Shown here piece by piece: positions 42,567 through 50,992 of a stretch of 64,000 bases of DNA. The notes below the pieces were generated by a model. It did no database searches. It had not been told where the DNA came from and saw only the letters and a program-made list of their open reading frames with translations. This DNA is from Bacteroides sp. Lineage in GTDB: Bacteria > Bacteroidota > Bacteroidia > Bacteroidales > Bacteroidaceae. The stretch covers positions 124,001 to 188,000 of the forward strand of contig JALCME010000002.1 in NCBI GenBank assembly GCA_022648295.1, given 5' to 3'. The position numbers and the translations under genes were made by a program. Positions within the stretch are counted from its first letter, which is position 1. The number at the start of each line of letters is the position of its first letter.

Positions 42567-44528
42567 ATGACAGAGGAACAAATAAACGCTAATAACGGGA
42601 ACTATTCAGCCGAAAACATCCAGGTACTGGAAGGTCTGGAAGCTGTAAGAAAGCGTCCCGCAATGTATATTGGCGATACCAGTATTAAAGGGCTCCACCA
42701 TCTGGTTTATGAAGTTGTAGATAACTCGATAGACGAAGCACTTGCAGGATACTGTGACCACATTGAGGTAACAATCAATGAAGATAACTCTATAACGGTA
42801 CAAGACAACGGACGTGGCATCCCGGTAGATCTTCATGAAAAAGAAAAGAAGTCTGCATTGGAAGTTGTGATGACCGTTCTGCATGCCGGTGGTAAGTTCG
42901 ATAAAGGTTCATATAAAGTGTCCGGAGGTCTGCACGGAGTAGGCGTATCCTGCGTAAATGCACTATCCACTCACATGACTACCCAAGTGTTCCGTAGCGG
43001 AAAGATTTACCAACAAGAATATGAATGCGGGCATCCCATGTACTCCGTTAAAATAGTAGGGACAACAGATATCACCGGAACCCGTCAACAGTTTTGGCCG
43101 GATGACAGCATCTTTACAGAAACAATCTACAAATACGAAATTCTGGCTTCCAGAATGCGTGAGCTGGCATACCTGAACGCAGGAATCAGAATCACACTAA
43201 CCGACTGCCGGGAAAAAGACGAAGATGGAAACTTTAAAAAAGAACTATTTCATTCCGAAGAAGGCTTGAAGGAGTTTGTGCGCTTCGTTGATTCATCCCG
43301 CGAACACCTCATAAACGATGTAATTTACATCAATACGGAAAAACAAGGTACACCGGTGGAAGTTGCCATCATGTACAATACTTCCTATAATGAGAACATC
43401 CACTCCTACGTCAACAACATCAATACAATCGAAGGCGGTACACACTTGGCCGGTTTTCGCCGTGCACTGACACGTACATTGAAGAAATACGCGGAAGACA
43501 ACAAAATGTTGGAGAAGGCAAAAGTGGAAATTGCCGGTGATGACTTCCGCGAAGGACTGACAGCCGTTATATCCATCAAGGTGGCAGAACCGCAGTTTGA
43601 GGGACAGACCAAAACAAAACTCGGAAACAACGAGGTGATGGGTGCTGTAGATCAGGCCGTAGGCGAAGCACTAACGTACTATCTGGAAGAACACCCCAAA
43701 GAAGCCAAAGTAATTGTAGACAAAGTGGTGCTTGCCGCCCAAGCCCGTATAGCTGCGCGTAAAGCGCGCGAATCGGTACAGCGCAAATCACCCATGTCAG
43801 GCGGAGGCATGCCGGGAAAACTAGCAGATTGTTCCAGTAAAGACGCCGACGAATGCGAATTGTTCCTCGTCGAGGGTGATTCGGCAGGTGGTTCGGCAAA
43901 ACAAGGCCGCGACCGCAAGTTCCAGGCTATCCTCCCATTACGCGGAAAGATTCTAAATGTAGAGAAAGCCATGTGGCATAAAGCCTTTGAAAGTGACGAA
44001 GTAAACAATATAATACAAGCCTTGGGTGTACGTTTCGGAGTAAACAACGAAGATAGCAAAGAGGCCAATATAGACAAACTGCGTTATAAGAAAATCATCA
44101 TCATGACCGATGCCGATGTCGATGGTTCGCACATCGACACCCTGATCATGACCTTCTTCTTCCGCTATATTCCCCAGGTCATACAGAACGGCTACCTTTA
44201 CATTGCCACACCGCCCCTCTATCTATGCAAAAAGGGAAAGGCGGAAGAGTATTGCTGGACGGAACATCAACGCCAACAGTTTATCGATACCTACGGAGGC
44301 GGTTCCGAAAATGCCATTCATACCCAACGCTACAAAGGTTTGGGAGAAATGAATCCGGAACAATTGTGGGAAACCACCATGAACCCCGAAAACCGCATGT
44401 TGAAACAGGTAAGTATAGAAAATGCAGCGGAAGTAGACTATGTATTCTCCATGTTAATGGGTGAAGATGTAGGTCCACGCCGCGACTTTATCGAGAAAAA
44501 TGCAACGTATGCCAATATTGATGCATAA
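42567..44528 (+). CDS. gyrB: DNA gyrase subunit B
   Basis: GyrB supplies the ATPase of DNA gyrase, which introduces negative supercoils. The GHKL ATP site is clear: EVVDNSIDEALAGY, VQDNGRGIPV and GGLHGVGVSCVNALS. The TOPRIM domain shows EGDSAGGSAKQGRDRKFQA, LPLRGKILNVEKA and MTDADVDGSHI. At 653 residues it is the short type without the insertion of E. coli GyrB. It is a single-gene unit with its own promoter and a strong hairpin terminator. ParE is the main alternative, but the sequence style and length favour GyrB. Confidence 0.94.
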   Translation: MTEEQINANNGNYSAENIQVLEGLEAVRKRPAMYIGDTSIKGLHHLVYEVVDNSIDEALAGYCDHIEVTINEDNSITVQDNGRGIPVDLHEKEKKSALEVVMTVLHAGGKFDKGSYKVSGGLHGVGVSCVNALSTHMTTQVFRSGKIYQQEYECGHPMYSVKIVGTTDITGTRQQFWPDDSIFTETIYKYEILASRMRELAYLNAGIRITLTDCREKDEDGNFKKELFHSEEGLKEFVRFVDSSREHLINDVIYINTEKQGTPVEVAIMYNTSYNENIHSYVNNINTIEGGTHLAGFRRALTRTLKKYAEDNKMLEKAKVEIAGDDFREGLTAVISIKVAEPQFEGQTKTKLGNNEVMGAVDQAVGEALTYYLEEHPKEAKVIVDKVVLAAQARIAARKARESVQRKSPMSGGGMPGKLADCSSKDADECELFLVEGDSAGGSAKQGRDRKFQAILPLRGKILNVEKAMWHKAFESDEVNNIIQALGVRFGVNNEDSKEANIDKLRYKKIIIMTDADVDGSHIDTLIMTFFFRYIPQVIQNGYLYIATPPLYLCKKGKAEEYCWTEHQRQQFIDTYGGGSENAIHTQRYKGLGEMNPEQLWETTMNPENRMLKQVSIENAAEVDYVFSMLMGEDVGPRRDFIEKNATYANIDA

Positions 44529-44643
44529 CGAAGCAATTATTAATACCTAATTTACTAACTCACATCTTACAAACAAGGAGGAGGCTGTCTCGAAATAGAA
44601 ATTCAAGCTTGAAAATCTTATAGATAGAAACCTCTAAAAAAAG

Positions 44644-44703
44644 TCCCCTTATTTCATCCTCTCCCATACAGGGAATACGGAAGAAATAAGGGGATTATTT
44701 TAT
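44644..44703. terminator. Terminator between gyrB and the DUF3109 gene
   Basis: TCCCCTTATTTC (44644-44655) pairs perfectly with GAAATAAGGGGA (44683-44694), followed by TTATTTTATAT. It lies between convergent genes and could work in both directions. Confidence 0.85.
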
Positions 44704-44726
44704 ATAAGGCCCACCGGAGTGTATCC

Positions 44727-45323
44727 TTACTCTTCAGAAGAAGATAACATGTCCCTAGCCTCCAGTTCACGCACGGCATCCTCCAGTTCAGCGTACCACG
44801 CCTCACCGAATTTCCGTATTAAAGGCTCCTTTAAGAATTGATAGACAGCAACCCCTTGCTTCTTCCCCAACAACACAGCAGCCTTGCAAATATCCCATCT
44901 GTGGTAGTTCACCGCTTTGTAAGGACCGAAGTTCTCCACCCTTATGGGATAAAGATGGCAGGAGACCGGTTTATAGAAATCTGTTTTCCCCTCACGGAAT
45001 GCTTTTTCAATAGCACAATAGCAACAACCCTTCTCATCGTATCCAGTAAAGACACAGTCCTTATTATTTACAATAGAAGTAACCAGATCACCTTCTTCAT
45101 CGGTATAAACAACACCCTGCCGGTCGATAACCGCACGTGCTTCGGGAGAAAGTTGTTCCCAAATCACCGGAAGGACCTCTTCCAGCTTCGCCACTTCATC
45201 AAGTTCCACAGGAGCCCCCGCGTCACCTTCAACGCAACATGCCCCTTTGCATGCCTCAAGGTTGCAAATAAATTTCTCACGCAACACATCCAGGCTTATC
45301 ACAACATCATCTATTTGTATCAT
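44727..45323 (-). CDS. DUF3109 family protein
   Basis: This 198-residue protein matches DUF3109, a cysteine-rich family of unknown function. Conserved cysteines appear as CNLEACKGACC near the N-terminus, then KDCVFTGYDEKGCCYCAIE and PVSCHLYPIR. The pattern resembles the zinc/iron-chelating YkgJ-type cysteine cluster, so metal or Fe-S binding is plausible but unproven. I use the ATG at 45323 (MIQIDDVVISLD); a TTG two codons earlier is possible. The gene is 119 bp downstream of a small frame after gpmI, on the same strand. Confidence 0.88.
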   Translation of the reverse strand: MIQIDDVVISLDVLREKFICNLEACKGACCVEGDAGAPVELDEVAKLEEVLPVIWEQLSPEARAVIDRQGVVYTDEEGDLVTSIVNNKDCVFTGYDEKGCCYCAIEKAFREGKTDFYKPVSCHLYPIRVENFGPYKAVNYHRWDICKAAVLLGKKQGVAVYQFLKEPLIRKFGEAWYAELEDAVRELEARDMLSSSEE

Positions 45324-45441
45324 GCTCAAAAGAGTAACTATATATCAAAAAGCATCATTATCTATAAGTATAATTCCCCTTATTCCCAAACCGCCGGCCC
45401 TTTGGCAAACGGAATAAAATAAGAGGAATCACACCATTTAT

Positions 45442-45579
45442 TTATTGCTGAAACAAGATCCATTTCCCCAACATCGGTCTCAATTCATCAGGCAAGACTG
45501 CCACAAAAGGAGTATCGGGAGGAAGAGGAAGGAGGAAACCTTTCACATTGTTTCTATCAAAAAACAGGAAGTTAGCCAA
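45442..45579 (-). CDS. Possible 45-codon small ORF overlapping the gpmI stop
   Basis: A minus-strand frame starts at TTG 45579, overlaps the gpmI stop, and runs 45 codons to TAA at 45442. The peptide begins [20 protein letters not shown] and ends [12 protein letters not shown]. Its composition (Pro/Leu/Asp pattern, no low-complexity runs) looks protein-like. It may be a remnant of a lost gene or a small coupled ORF. I recognise no family and the start codon is weak. Confidence 0.25.
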   Translation of the reverse strand: MANFLFFDRNNVKGFLLPLPPDTPFVAVLPDELRPMLGKWILFQQ

Positions 45580-47086
45580 TCAACACTTTACCGTTCATTT
45601 CCGATGGAAGTTCCAGTCCCATAATCTTCAAGATTGTAGGAGCAACATCGGCCAAACGTCCGTTAACCACGTGAGCCTTGGCGTTTTCCGTTACATAAAC
45701 ACAAGGAACAGGATTCAGGGAGTGAGCCGTATTCGGTGTCCCGTCGGCATTCATAGCATGGTCGGCATTTCCGTGGTCGGCAATGATAATTGCTTCATAA
45801 CCTTGTGCCTTGGCAGCCTCTATCGTGTCTTTCACACATGCATCAACAGCCACTACCGCCTTTTCAATTGCTTCATAAACACCGGTATGTCCCACCATAT
45901 CGCCATTGGCATAGTTTACCACGATAAAGTCATACTTGTTCTCATTGATAGCAGCAACCAGTTTGTCTTTTACCTCATAAGCGCTCATCTCCGGCTTCAA
46001 GTCGTAAGTAGCCACCTTGGGAGAAGGAACCAGAATGCGATCTTCTTTCTCATAAGGAGTTTCGCGACCACCGTTAAAGAAGAACGTCACATGTGCATAT
46101 TTTTCCGTTTCTGCAATATGCAATTGCGTCAAACCCTTTGAAGAAATATATTCACCTAATGTATTGACAACGTTTTCCTTGTCGAACAAGATATGTACTC
46201 CTTTGAAAGAAGCATCATACGGAGTCATGCAATAGTATTGCAGGTTTGGAATGGTATGCATGCCAACTTCCGGCATCTCCTGCTGGGTGAGCACCACAGT
46301 TAACTCTTTAGCCCGGTCGTTACGGTAATTAAAGAAGATCACCACATCGCCTTCCTTAATTGTTCCATCTACGGAAGCATTCACAATCGGTTTTACAAAT
46401 TCATCGGTTACCCCTTCGTCATAAGACTCCTGCATCGCTTTCGCCATATCAGTAGCTTTCTTTCCGGTTCCGTTCACCAACAAATCGTAAGCCTCTTTCA
46501 CACGTTCCCAACGTTTATCACGGTCCATCGCATAATAACGACCAATGATCGAAGCTATTTTACCAGTAGATTTCGCACAATGCGCAGAGAGTTGTTCAAT
46601 GAAACCTTTTCCACTCTTGGGATCGGTATCACGGCCATCCATAAAGCAATGGATGAAAGTACGACCAATGCCATATTCCTTTGCAATATCACACAACTTA
46701 AAGAGGTGATCCAAAGAACTATGTACTCCCCCGTCCGAAGTCAGCCCCATCAAATGAACACTCTTCCCCTTCTCTTTTGCATAGGAAAAAGCAGAGACGA
46801 TTTCAGGATTCCTTAAGATACTATCATCGGCACAAGCACGATTAATTTTAACCAGGTCTTGATAAACCACACGTCCGGCTCCAATATTAAGATGTCCTAC
46901 TTCGGAGTTCCCCATCTGACCGTCAGGCAAACCCACATTCTCACCACTTGCCTGTAGTTCGGAATGAGGATAAGTGGCCAATAGTTTATCCCAGTACGGA
47001 GTAGGAGTATTGAATATCACGTCGTCTTTCTTGTGGTCACCTATTCCCCAACCATCAAGAATCATTAAAAGGGCTTTTTTACTCAT
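45572..47086 (-). CDS. gpmI: 2,3-bisphosphoglycerate-independent phosphoglycerate mutase
   Basis: This cytosolic glycolytic enzyme interconverts 3- and 2-phosphoglycerate with two Mn ions and a phosphoserine intermediate. The alkaline-phosphatase-like metal site begins [15 protein letters not shown]. The catalytic serine is in [15 protein letters not shown], near residue 65, and later ligands appear in [10 protein letters not shown] and [13 protein letters not shown]. At 504 residues it is full length. A -7 box (TACCTTTG on the minus strand) lies 74 bp upstream. It diverges from corA. Confidence 0.95.
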   Translation of the reverse strand: MSKKALLMILDGWGIGDHKKDDVIFNTPTPYWDKLLATYPHSELQASGENVGLPDGQMGNSEVGHLNIGAGRVVYQDLVKINRACADDSILRNPEIVSAFSYAKEKGKSVHLMGLTSDGGVHSSLDHLFKLCDIAKEYGIGRTFIHCFMDGRDTDPKSGKGFIEQLSAHCAKSTGKIASIIGRYYAMDRDKRWERVKEAYDLLVNGTGKKATDMAKAMQESYDEGVTDEFVKPIVNASVDGTIKEGDVVIFFNYRNDRAKELTVVLTQQEMPEVGMHTIPNLQYYCMTPYDASFKGVHILFDKENVVNTLGEYISSKGLTQLHIAETEKYAHVTFFFNGGRETPYEKEDRILVPSPKVATYDLKPEMSAYEVKDKLVAAINENKYDFIVVNYANGDMVGHTGVYEAIEKAVVAVDACVKDTIEAAKAQGYEAIIIADHGNADHAMNADGTPNTAHSLNPVPCVYVTENAKAHVVNGRLADVAPTILKIMGLELPSEMNGKVLIG

Positions 47087-47160
47087 AATATGCTGATTTT
47101 AATAACAATCACTTACCTTAAGAAAATAGAAAATACGCTTCAAAAGCTTTTTTTCGGCTG

Positions 47161-47168
47161 CAAAGGTA
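47161..47168 (-). promoter_or_regulatory. -7 box of gpmI
   Basis: The minus strand reads TACCTTTG, matching TAnnTTTG, 74 bp before the gpmI ATG. A clear -33 TTTG is not visible at standard spacing. Confidence 0.45.
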
Positions 47169-47211
47169 CAAAAAAGGAGCGGTTAAAGGTTACACTTCCA
47201 AATGATTTATG

Positions 47212-47349
47212 TACTTTTGCGACGCTTTATAAAAAAGAAAAAAGGAATATGGACGATTCAAATCCTCGAACGTGCAACAGTATTAATTAAATGTAGACGG
47301 AGACGTTACTCACTATGCCTCTGTCTGTATAAGAAAGGAGGCTATAACA
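47212..47349 (+). promoter_or_regulatory. -7 box and structured leader of corA
   Basis: TACTTTTG (47212-47219) matches the Bacteroides -7 element. The leader then holds a 13-codon frame at 47250-47291 (MDDSNPRTCNSIN). After that comes a hairpin, AGACGGAG at about 47294 pairing with CTCTGTCT near 47321. Finally a strong ribosome site, AAAGGAGG, lies before the corA ATG. The layout resembles a leader-peptide or magnesium-responsive control region, which is only a suggestion. Confidence 0.4.
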
Positions 47350-48276
47350 ATGAGAACGTATCTTTATAGCGAGGCTGGCTTTGTGGAAAAGGCACAATGG
47401 ATGCCCAACTGCTGGGTCAATGTAGAATGCCCTGACGAAAATGATTTTACTTTCCTCACCAAAGAATTAAAGGTTCCCGAAGAATTTTTGGAAGACATTG
47501 CCGATGCCGATGAACGTCCCCGTACCGAAACGGAAGGGGATTGGCTACTCACCATTTTGCGTATACCCAAGCAAAGCAACCAGAACGGAATCCCATTCAT
47601 CACCGTCCCTATTGGCATCATCACCAATAATGACATCATTGTGTCGGTGTGCTACCACCACACGGAACTAATACCCGACTTTGTGCAACACACACGCCGG
47701 AAAGGCATTGTAGTCAACAATAAGTTGGATCTCATTCTACGAATAATCTATTCCTCCGCAGTATGGTTCCTGAAATACCTGAAGCAAATCAATAACGAAG
47801 TGGCCACCGCGGAAAAGGAACTGGAGAAGAGCATTCGAAATGAAGACCTGCTCAGTCTGATGAAGTTGCAAAAGACCCTGGTTTACTTCAATACTTCCAT
47901 CCGTGGAAATGAAGTGATGATAGGACGTCTCAAGAACATTTTCCAAAATACCGACTATCTCAATATGGATTTACTGGAAGATGTTGTCATCGAATTGAAG
48001 CAAGCCTATAACACGGTAAACATTTACAGTGACATCCTCACCGGAACGATGGATGCTTTCGCTTCCATTATATCCAACAATGTGAACGCCATCATGAAGC
48101 GCATGACCAGTCTTTCCATCACCCTCATGATACCCACATTGATTGCCAGTTTCTATGGTATGAATGTCAACCTGCACATTGAGTCTTATCAGCATGCTTT
48201 CATCTTGATCATTCTTTTATCAGCAATACTTTCTGCGGGAACTTTCATTTGGTTTAGAAAGATAAAGTGGTTCTAA
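47350..48276 (+). CDS. corA: CorA family magnesium transporter
   Basis: The 308-residue protein has a large cytosolic N-terminal funnel and long stalk helix. Two C-terminal membrane helices follow, the first ending in the selectivity motif YGMNVNLH (GMN, about residue 275) and the second reading ILIILLSAILSAGTFIWF. CorA pentamers carry Mg2+ (or Co2+/Ni2+) into the cell. The final basic tail RKIKWF is typical. Translation should be efficient, given an AAAGGAGG site. It diverges from gpmI. Confidence 0.93.
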   Translation: MRTYLYSEAGFVEKAQWMPNCWVNVECPDENDFTFLTKELKVPEEFLEDIADADERPRTETEGDWLLTILRIPKQSNQNGIPFITVPIGIITNNDIIVSVCYHHTELIPDFVQHTRRKGIVVNNKLDLILRIIYSSAVWFLKYLKQINNEVATAEKELEKSIRNEDLLSLMKLQKTLVYFNTSIRGNEVMIGRLKNIFQNTDYLNMDLLEDVVIELKQAYNTVNIYSDILTGTMDAFASIISNNVNAIMKRMTSLSITLMIPTLIASFYGMNVNLHIESYQHAFILIILLSAILSAGTFIWFRKIKWF

Positions 48277-48330
48277 AAGAAGGCTAAGGCTAAAACATTT
48301 ATCTTTATAAATAGTATATGCTTTCGTAAA

Positions 48331-48361
48331 TTATATCTACTTTTGCAAAAAGTAGATATAA
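48331..48361. promoter_or_regulatory. Inverted repeat containing a -7 box upstream of the PQQ-like gene
   Basis: TTATATCTACTTTT (48331-48344) and AAAAGTAGATATAA (48348-48361) form an almost loop-free inverted repeat. It ends immediately before the ATG at 48363. TACTTTTG (48338-48345) inside it matches the -7 consensus, so a dimeric protein binding here could block transcription. Confidence 0.5.
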
Positions 48362-48362
48362 A

Positions 48363-49925
48363 ATGAAAGCACACAAAACGACGATGCTCCTTTGCGGGAT
48401 TTTCATAACAGCAACGCTACATGCCCAATCCTCATCCACAGTTACCATAGGCACCAAAGTTGATGGGAGTGAACTAACCGCTACGCTCTACTCCCTTCCA
48501 CAACGGGTAGAGACTTTTTCCATTAGTAACTCAGGAGACTATCTTTGCATTAACTTTAGGGAAACCACTAAGAGCGGAAAATACCTAAAGAACAAAGGAG
48601 AAATAGGCTTCTACGATCTGAAAAGTAAAAAGCTGCTGTGGAAGAAACCTATCAACTATAATACGACGGCAGCATATTGCCTATCCAACGGCATATTACT
48701 CAGTACAGGGGGAAAAACCATCCTGCTCGATAAGGAAAAAGGAGAAAAGGTATGGGAAACAAAAGCGTATCCTGTGTCGATAGACGATTCGTTAGGGCTG
48801 TTACTGGGGTATAAGTCCATAAAATCAAATGTATTGGAAGCCATCAACTTAAAAGATGGTACAGAACAATGGAAACAGAAGATTCCCCACCAATATGGAT
48901 GGAGCCAAATACTTGACATTGAACACAATAAGCGTCTTATAATAGCAGATGATATGCATAAGTTAGACCTTAAGACAGGCGAACTATTAACTTACTCGGG
49001 AAAACCAGGTGCCATAGACACACAGAGCATATTACTACTAAGTTTGGCAAGTGTAGGAGGAGCTATGATAGGAGCAACCATGAGTGGAGGCACATATTAT
49101 TACAACTATGTTCCTACTACTTCTTCCAATGTTATTACCGGATTGACCTCTAATATTTTACAAAAGGATTCATGCTACTACTGGGCGGATAAACATCAAG
49201 TTTCTTGTTTAGATACCACATTAAAAGCTATTTGGAAGACCGAATTTCCCGATGTAAAAGCGTCCCATTCCCGGCTCTTCATGCAAGATGGAAAACTGTA
49301 TCTTCTCAACTATGGTTTCGGATTCTATGGAGGAGGAAGCGGACGTAAAAAATACGGACGTCCCTTCATAGCATGCTATGATCCCAAAAGCGGAAAACAA
49401 CTATTCTTCAATCAACTCAGCGTTAAAAAAGACATGATTGAAGACGCCCTGCACACAAAAGATGCTCTTTACATGCTATTTGACGATGGAATGGCTTATC
49501 AGGAACTTCAAGATTCCGTAGTCAACATTGTACCATGGAATATTAAGGAGCACGGAAAGCTACAGGGCATGTTGCCCGACACCCTTTATTTATCTGATCC
49601 TAAAGAGAAAACCTTCAGCCCGTTGGCTTTCGACGGAGAATATTGCTTGGTATACAATGACCAAGGAAAGATTTATGAAATAAACAAGGAGCTTGCTATC
49701 AGTAACGAATATCCTCTTAACTTGATTTACAGTCCTTGCATTCGTCTGAAGGATTACCTGTGCATCAATAGTCGGAATGATTACTGGTTTATCCACAAAC
49801 TCGGTATGCCTGTGGCACACCTTAATTTTGACTTTAGAAAAGGGAAGGTGGTTGATAATAAACTACTCTTACTAACAGGAGACAATAAGTTAGTATTTCT
49901 AGATTTAGATAAAGCTGTACAGTAA
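48363..49925 (+). CDS. Secreted PQQ-like beta-propeller protein
   Basis: The 520-residue protein has a signal peptide (MLLCGIFITATLHAQ). It contains repeats of the PQQ/BamB propeller type, such as YDLKSKKLLWKKPINY, DKEKGEKVWETKAYP, NLKDGTEQWKQKIPH and DPKSGKQLFFNQL. An unusual small-residue hydrophobic stretch near 220-250 (LLLSLASVGGAMIGATMSGG) interrupts the propeller and might be a membrane-interacting loop. Substrate or partner is unknown; a BamB-like assembly role is one option. It converges on the tubulin-like operon, separated by a strong terminator, and may or may not belong to it. Confidence 0.72.
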   Translation: MKAHKTTMLLCGIFITATLHAQSSSTVTIGTKVDGSELTATLYSLPQRVETFSISNSGDYLCINFRETTKSGKYLKNKGEIGFYDLKSKKLLWKKPINYNTTAAYCLSNGILLSTGGKTILLDKEKGEKVWETKAYPVSIDDSLGLLLGYKSIKSNVLEAINLKDGTEQWKQKIPHQYGWSQILDIEHNKRLIIADDMHKLDLKTGELLTYSGKPGAIDTQSILLLSLASVGGAMIGATMSGGTYYYNYVPTTSSNVITGLTSNILQKDSCYYWADKHQVSCLDTTLKAIWKTEFPDVKASHSRLFMQDGKLYLLNYGFGFYGGGSGRKKYGRPFIACYDPKSGKQLFFNQLSVKKDMIEDALHTKDALYMLFDDGMAYQELQDSVVNIVPWNIKEHGKLQGMLPDTLYLSDPKEKTFSPLAFDGEYCLVYNDQGKIYEINKELAISNEYPLNLIYSPCIRLKDYLCINSRNDYWFIHKLGMPVAHLNFDFRKGKVVDNKLLLLTGDNKLVFLDLDKAVQ

Positions 49926-50028
49926 GTTCCGAACTTCTTCAGAAATAAAAAACATGTATTCCAGCAAAAGGAATATACTTGAATAGGGCTAAACCAGAAT
50001 TATCATTTACTCAAGAGACATCATCAAA

Positions 50029-50095
50029 AAAATGGGATCTAAGTTCCCTGTAAATTAAAAGAGTATTAATCTGCAAGGAACTTAGATCCCATTTT
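50029..50095. terminator. Bidirectional terminator with a perfect 19-bp stem
   Basis: AAAATGGGATCTAAGTTCC (50029-50047) pairs perfectly with GGAACTTAGATCCCATTTT (50077-50095). The stem carries A- and T-runs at both ends. It separates the convergent PQQ-like gene and the tubulin-like operon. Confidence 0.88.
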
Positions 50096-50120
50096 CATAT
50101 TATGACTCAATCTTATTAAA

Positions 50121-50954
50121 CTAAGCGCCTTGAGAATCTTTCAACAACTCATCATCATCCATATCTTTAACTTCATCCAGTGTTTTACCTGCTTCCTCAG
50201 GCAATACTGTTTTGGCATCAATACCGGTAATGATATCATTTACACTCGCCGTAATCTCTTCATCGGTTTTATTCGCCCAAAGCGTAACCGTTTCATCATA
50301 ACCTGTATCTTCCGGTTTAAATTCTTTTATAAAATAGCTCTTTTGAATATTAGATAAGACATTATCATTCAAAGTGAGCCCCAAAGAAGATGGATCTACA
50401 TTTTTATTCTTCATATCCTTCCATTTCTTCATTTGCTCTTTACGTTTCAGAACCAATTCCTTGATTTCCTTCCCAGCCTTACCCACAATCAGCGGGCCAG
50501 CCTTTACATATTTACCATAAGAAAAAGCTTTAAGCCCTAAAGAAGGAAGTGCTGCTGTTGCTGAAGCTGTCTGTGCCGTAATTTGCATACTATTAGTGAG
50601 GATAGATACACCTGCTAAAACTGATTCGGCTAGTTGCCAGTTGGCTGCACCTTTAGTCATTAACTTGCCATCGGCATTCTCCATGTGAGACAAAATATAA
50701 ATCTTGCTATCGGCTGTTTTTATCGTATCTTCCCTTAACTGATAAGAAGTAATACTCTCCTGATACAACCCCATCTTTGTCCACAGAGAATCACAAGCAT
50801 AAAGATAGTCATCAAAGTCCTTGTTACCAGATGCTGTGGGCATTACCCATTCAAACTTTTTTTTCTCTTTTTTCTTTTTCTGCGCATACATTGTAGTAGG
50901 CACTACCATCAGAATAGTCAATAGGACCACCACCGCGAAAGTAATCTTTTTCAT
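50121..50954 (-). CDS. Exported protein of unknown function, last gene of the tubulin-like operon
   Basis: The 277-residue protein has a signal peptide (ITFAVVVLLTILMVVPTTMYAQ) followed by a very basic KKKKEKKK run. A conserved-looking FDDYLYACDSLWTKMGLYQESI segment comes next. A central alanine/serine-rich, mildly hydrophobic part (about 105-165) could be a membrane-associating helix pair. The tail is acidic (DEVKDMDDDELLKD). I do not recognise a family. It lies 38 bp after the 466-residue protein on the same strand and ends at the strong terminator, so it probably closes the operon. Confidence 0.75.
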   Translation of the reverse strand: MKKITFAVVVLLTILMVVPTTMYAQKKKKEKKKFEWVMPTASGNKDFDDYLYACDSLWTKMGLYQESITSYQLREDTIKTADSKIYILSHMENADGKLMTKGAANWQLAESVLAGVSILTNSMQITAQTASATAALPSLGLKAFSYGKYVKAGPLIVGKAGKEIKELVLKRKEQMKKWKDMKNKNVDPSSLGLTLNDNVLSNIQKSYFIKEFKPEDTGYDETVTLWANKTDEEITASVNDIITGIDAKTVLPEEAGKTLDEVKDMDDDELLKDSQGA

Positions 50955-50992
50955 AAATATATTAAGTTTAAAATTAGAAAATAATAAATGTA

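Noticed and set aside
45548-46141. Plus-strand open frame (197 codons)
   Set aside because: It is antisense to gpmI, which is fully conserved over this interval.
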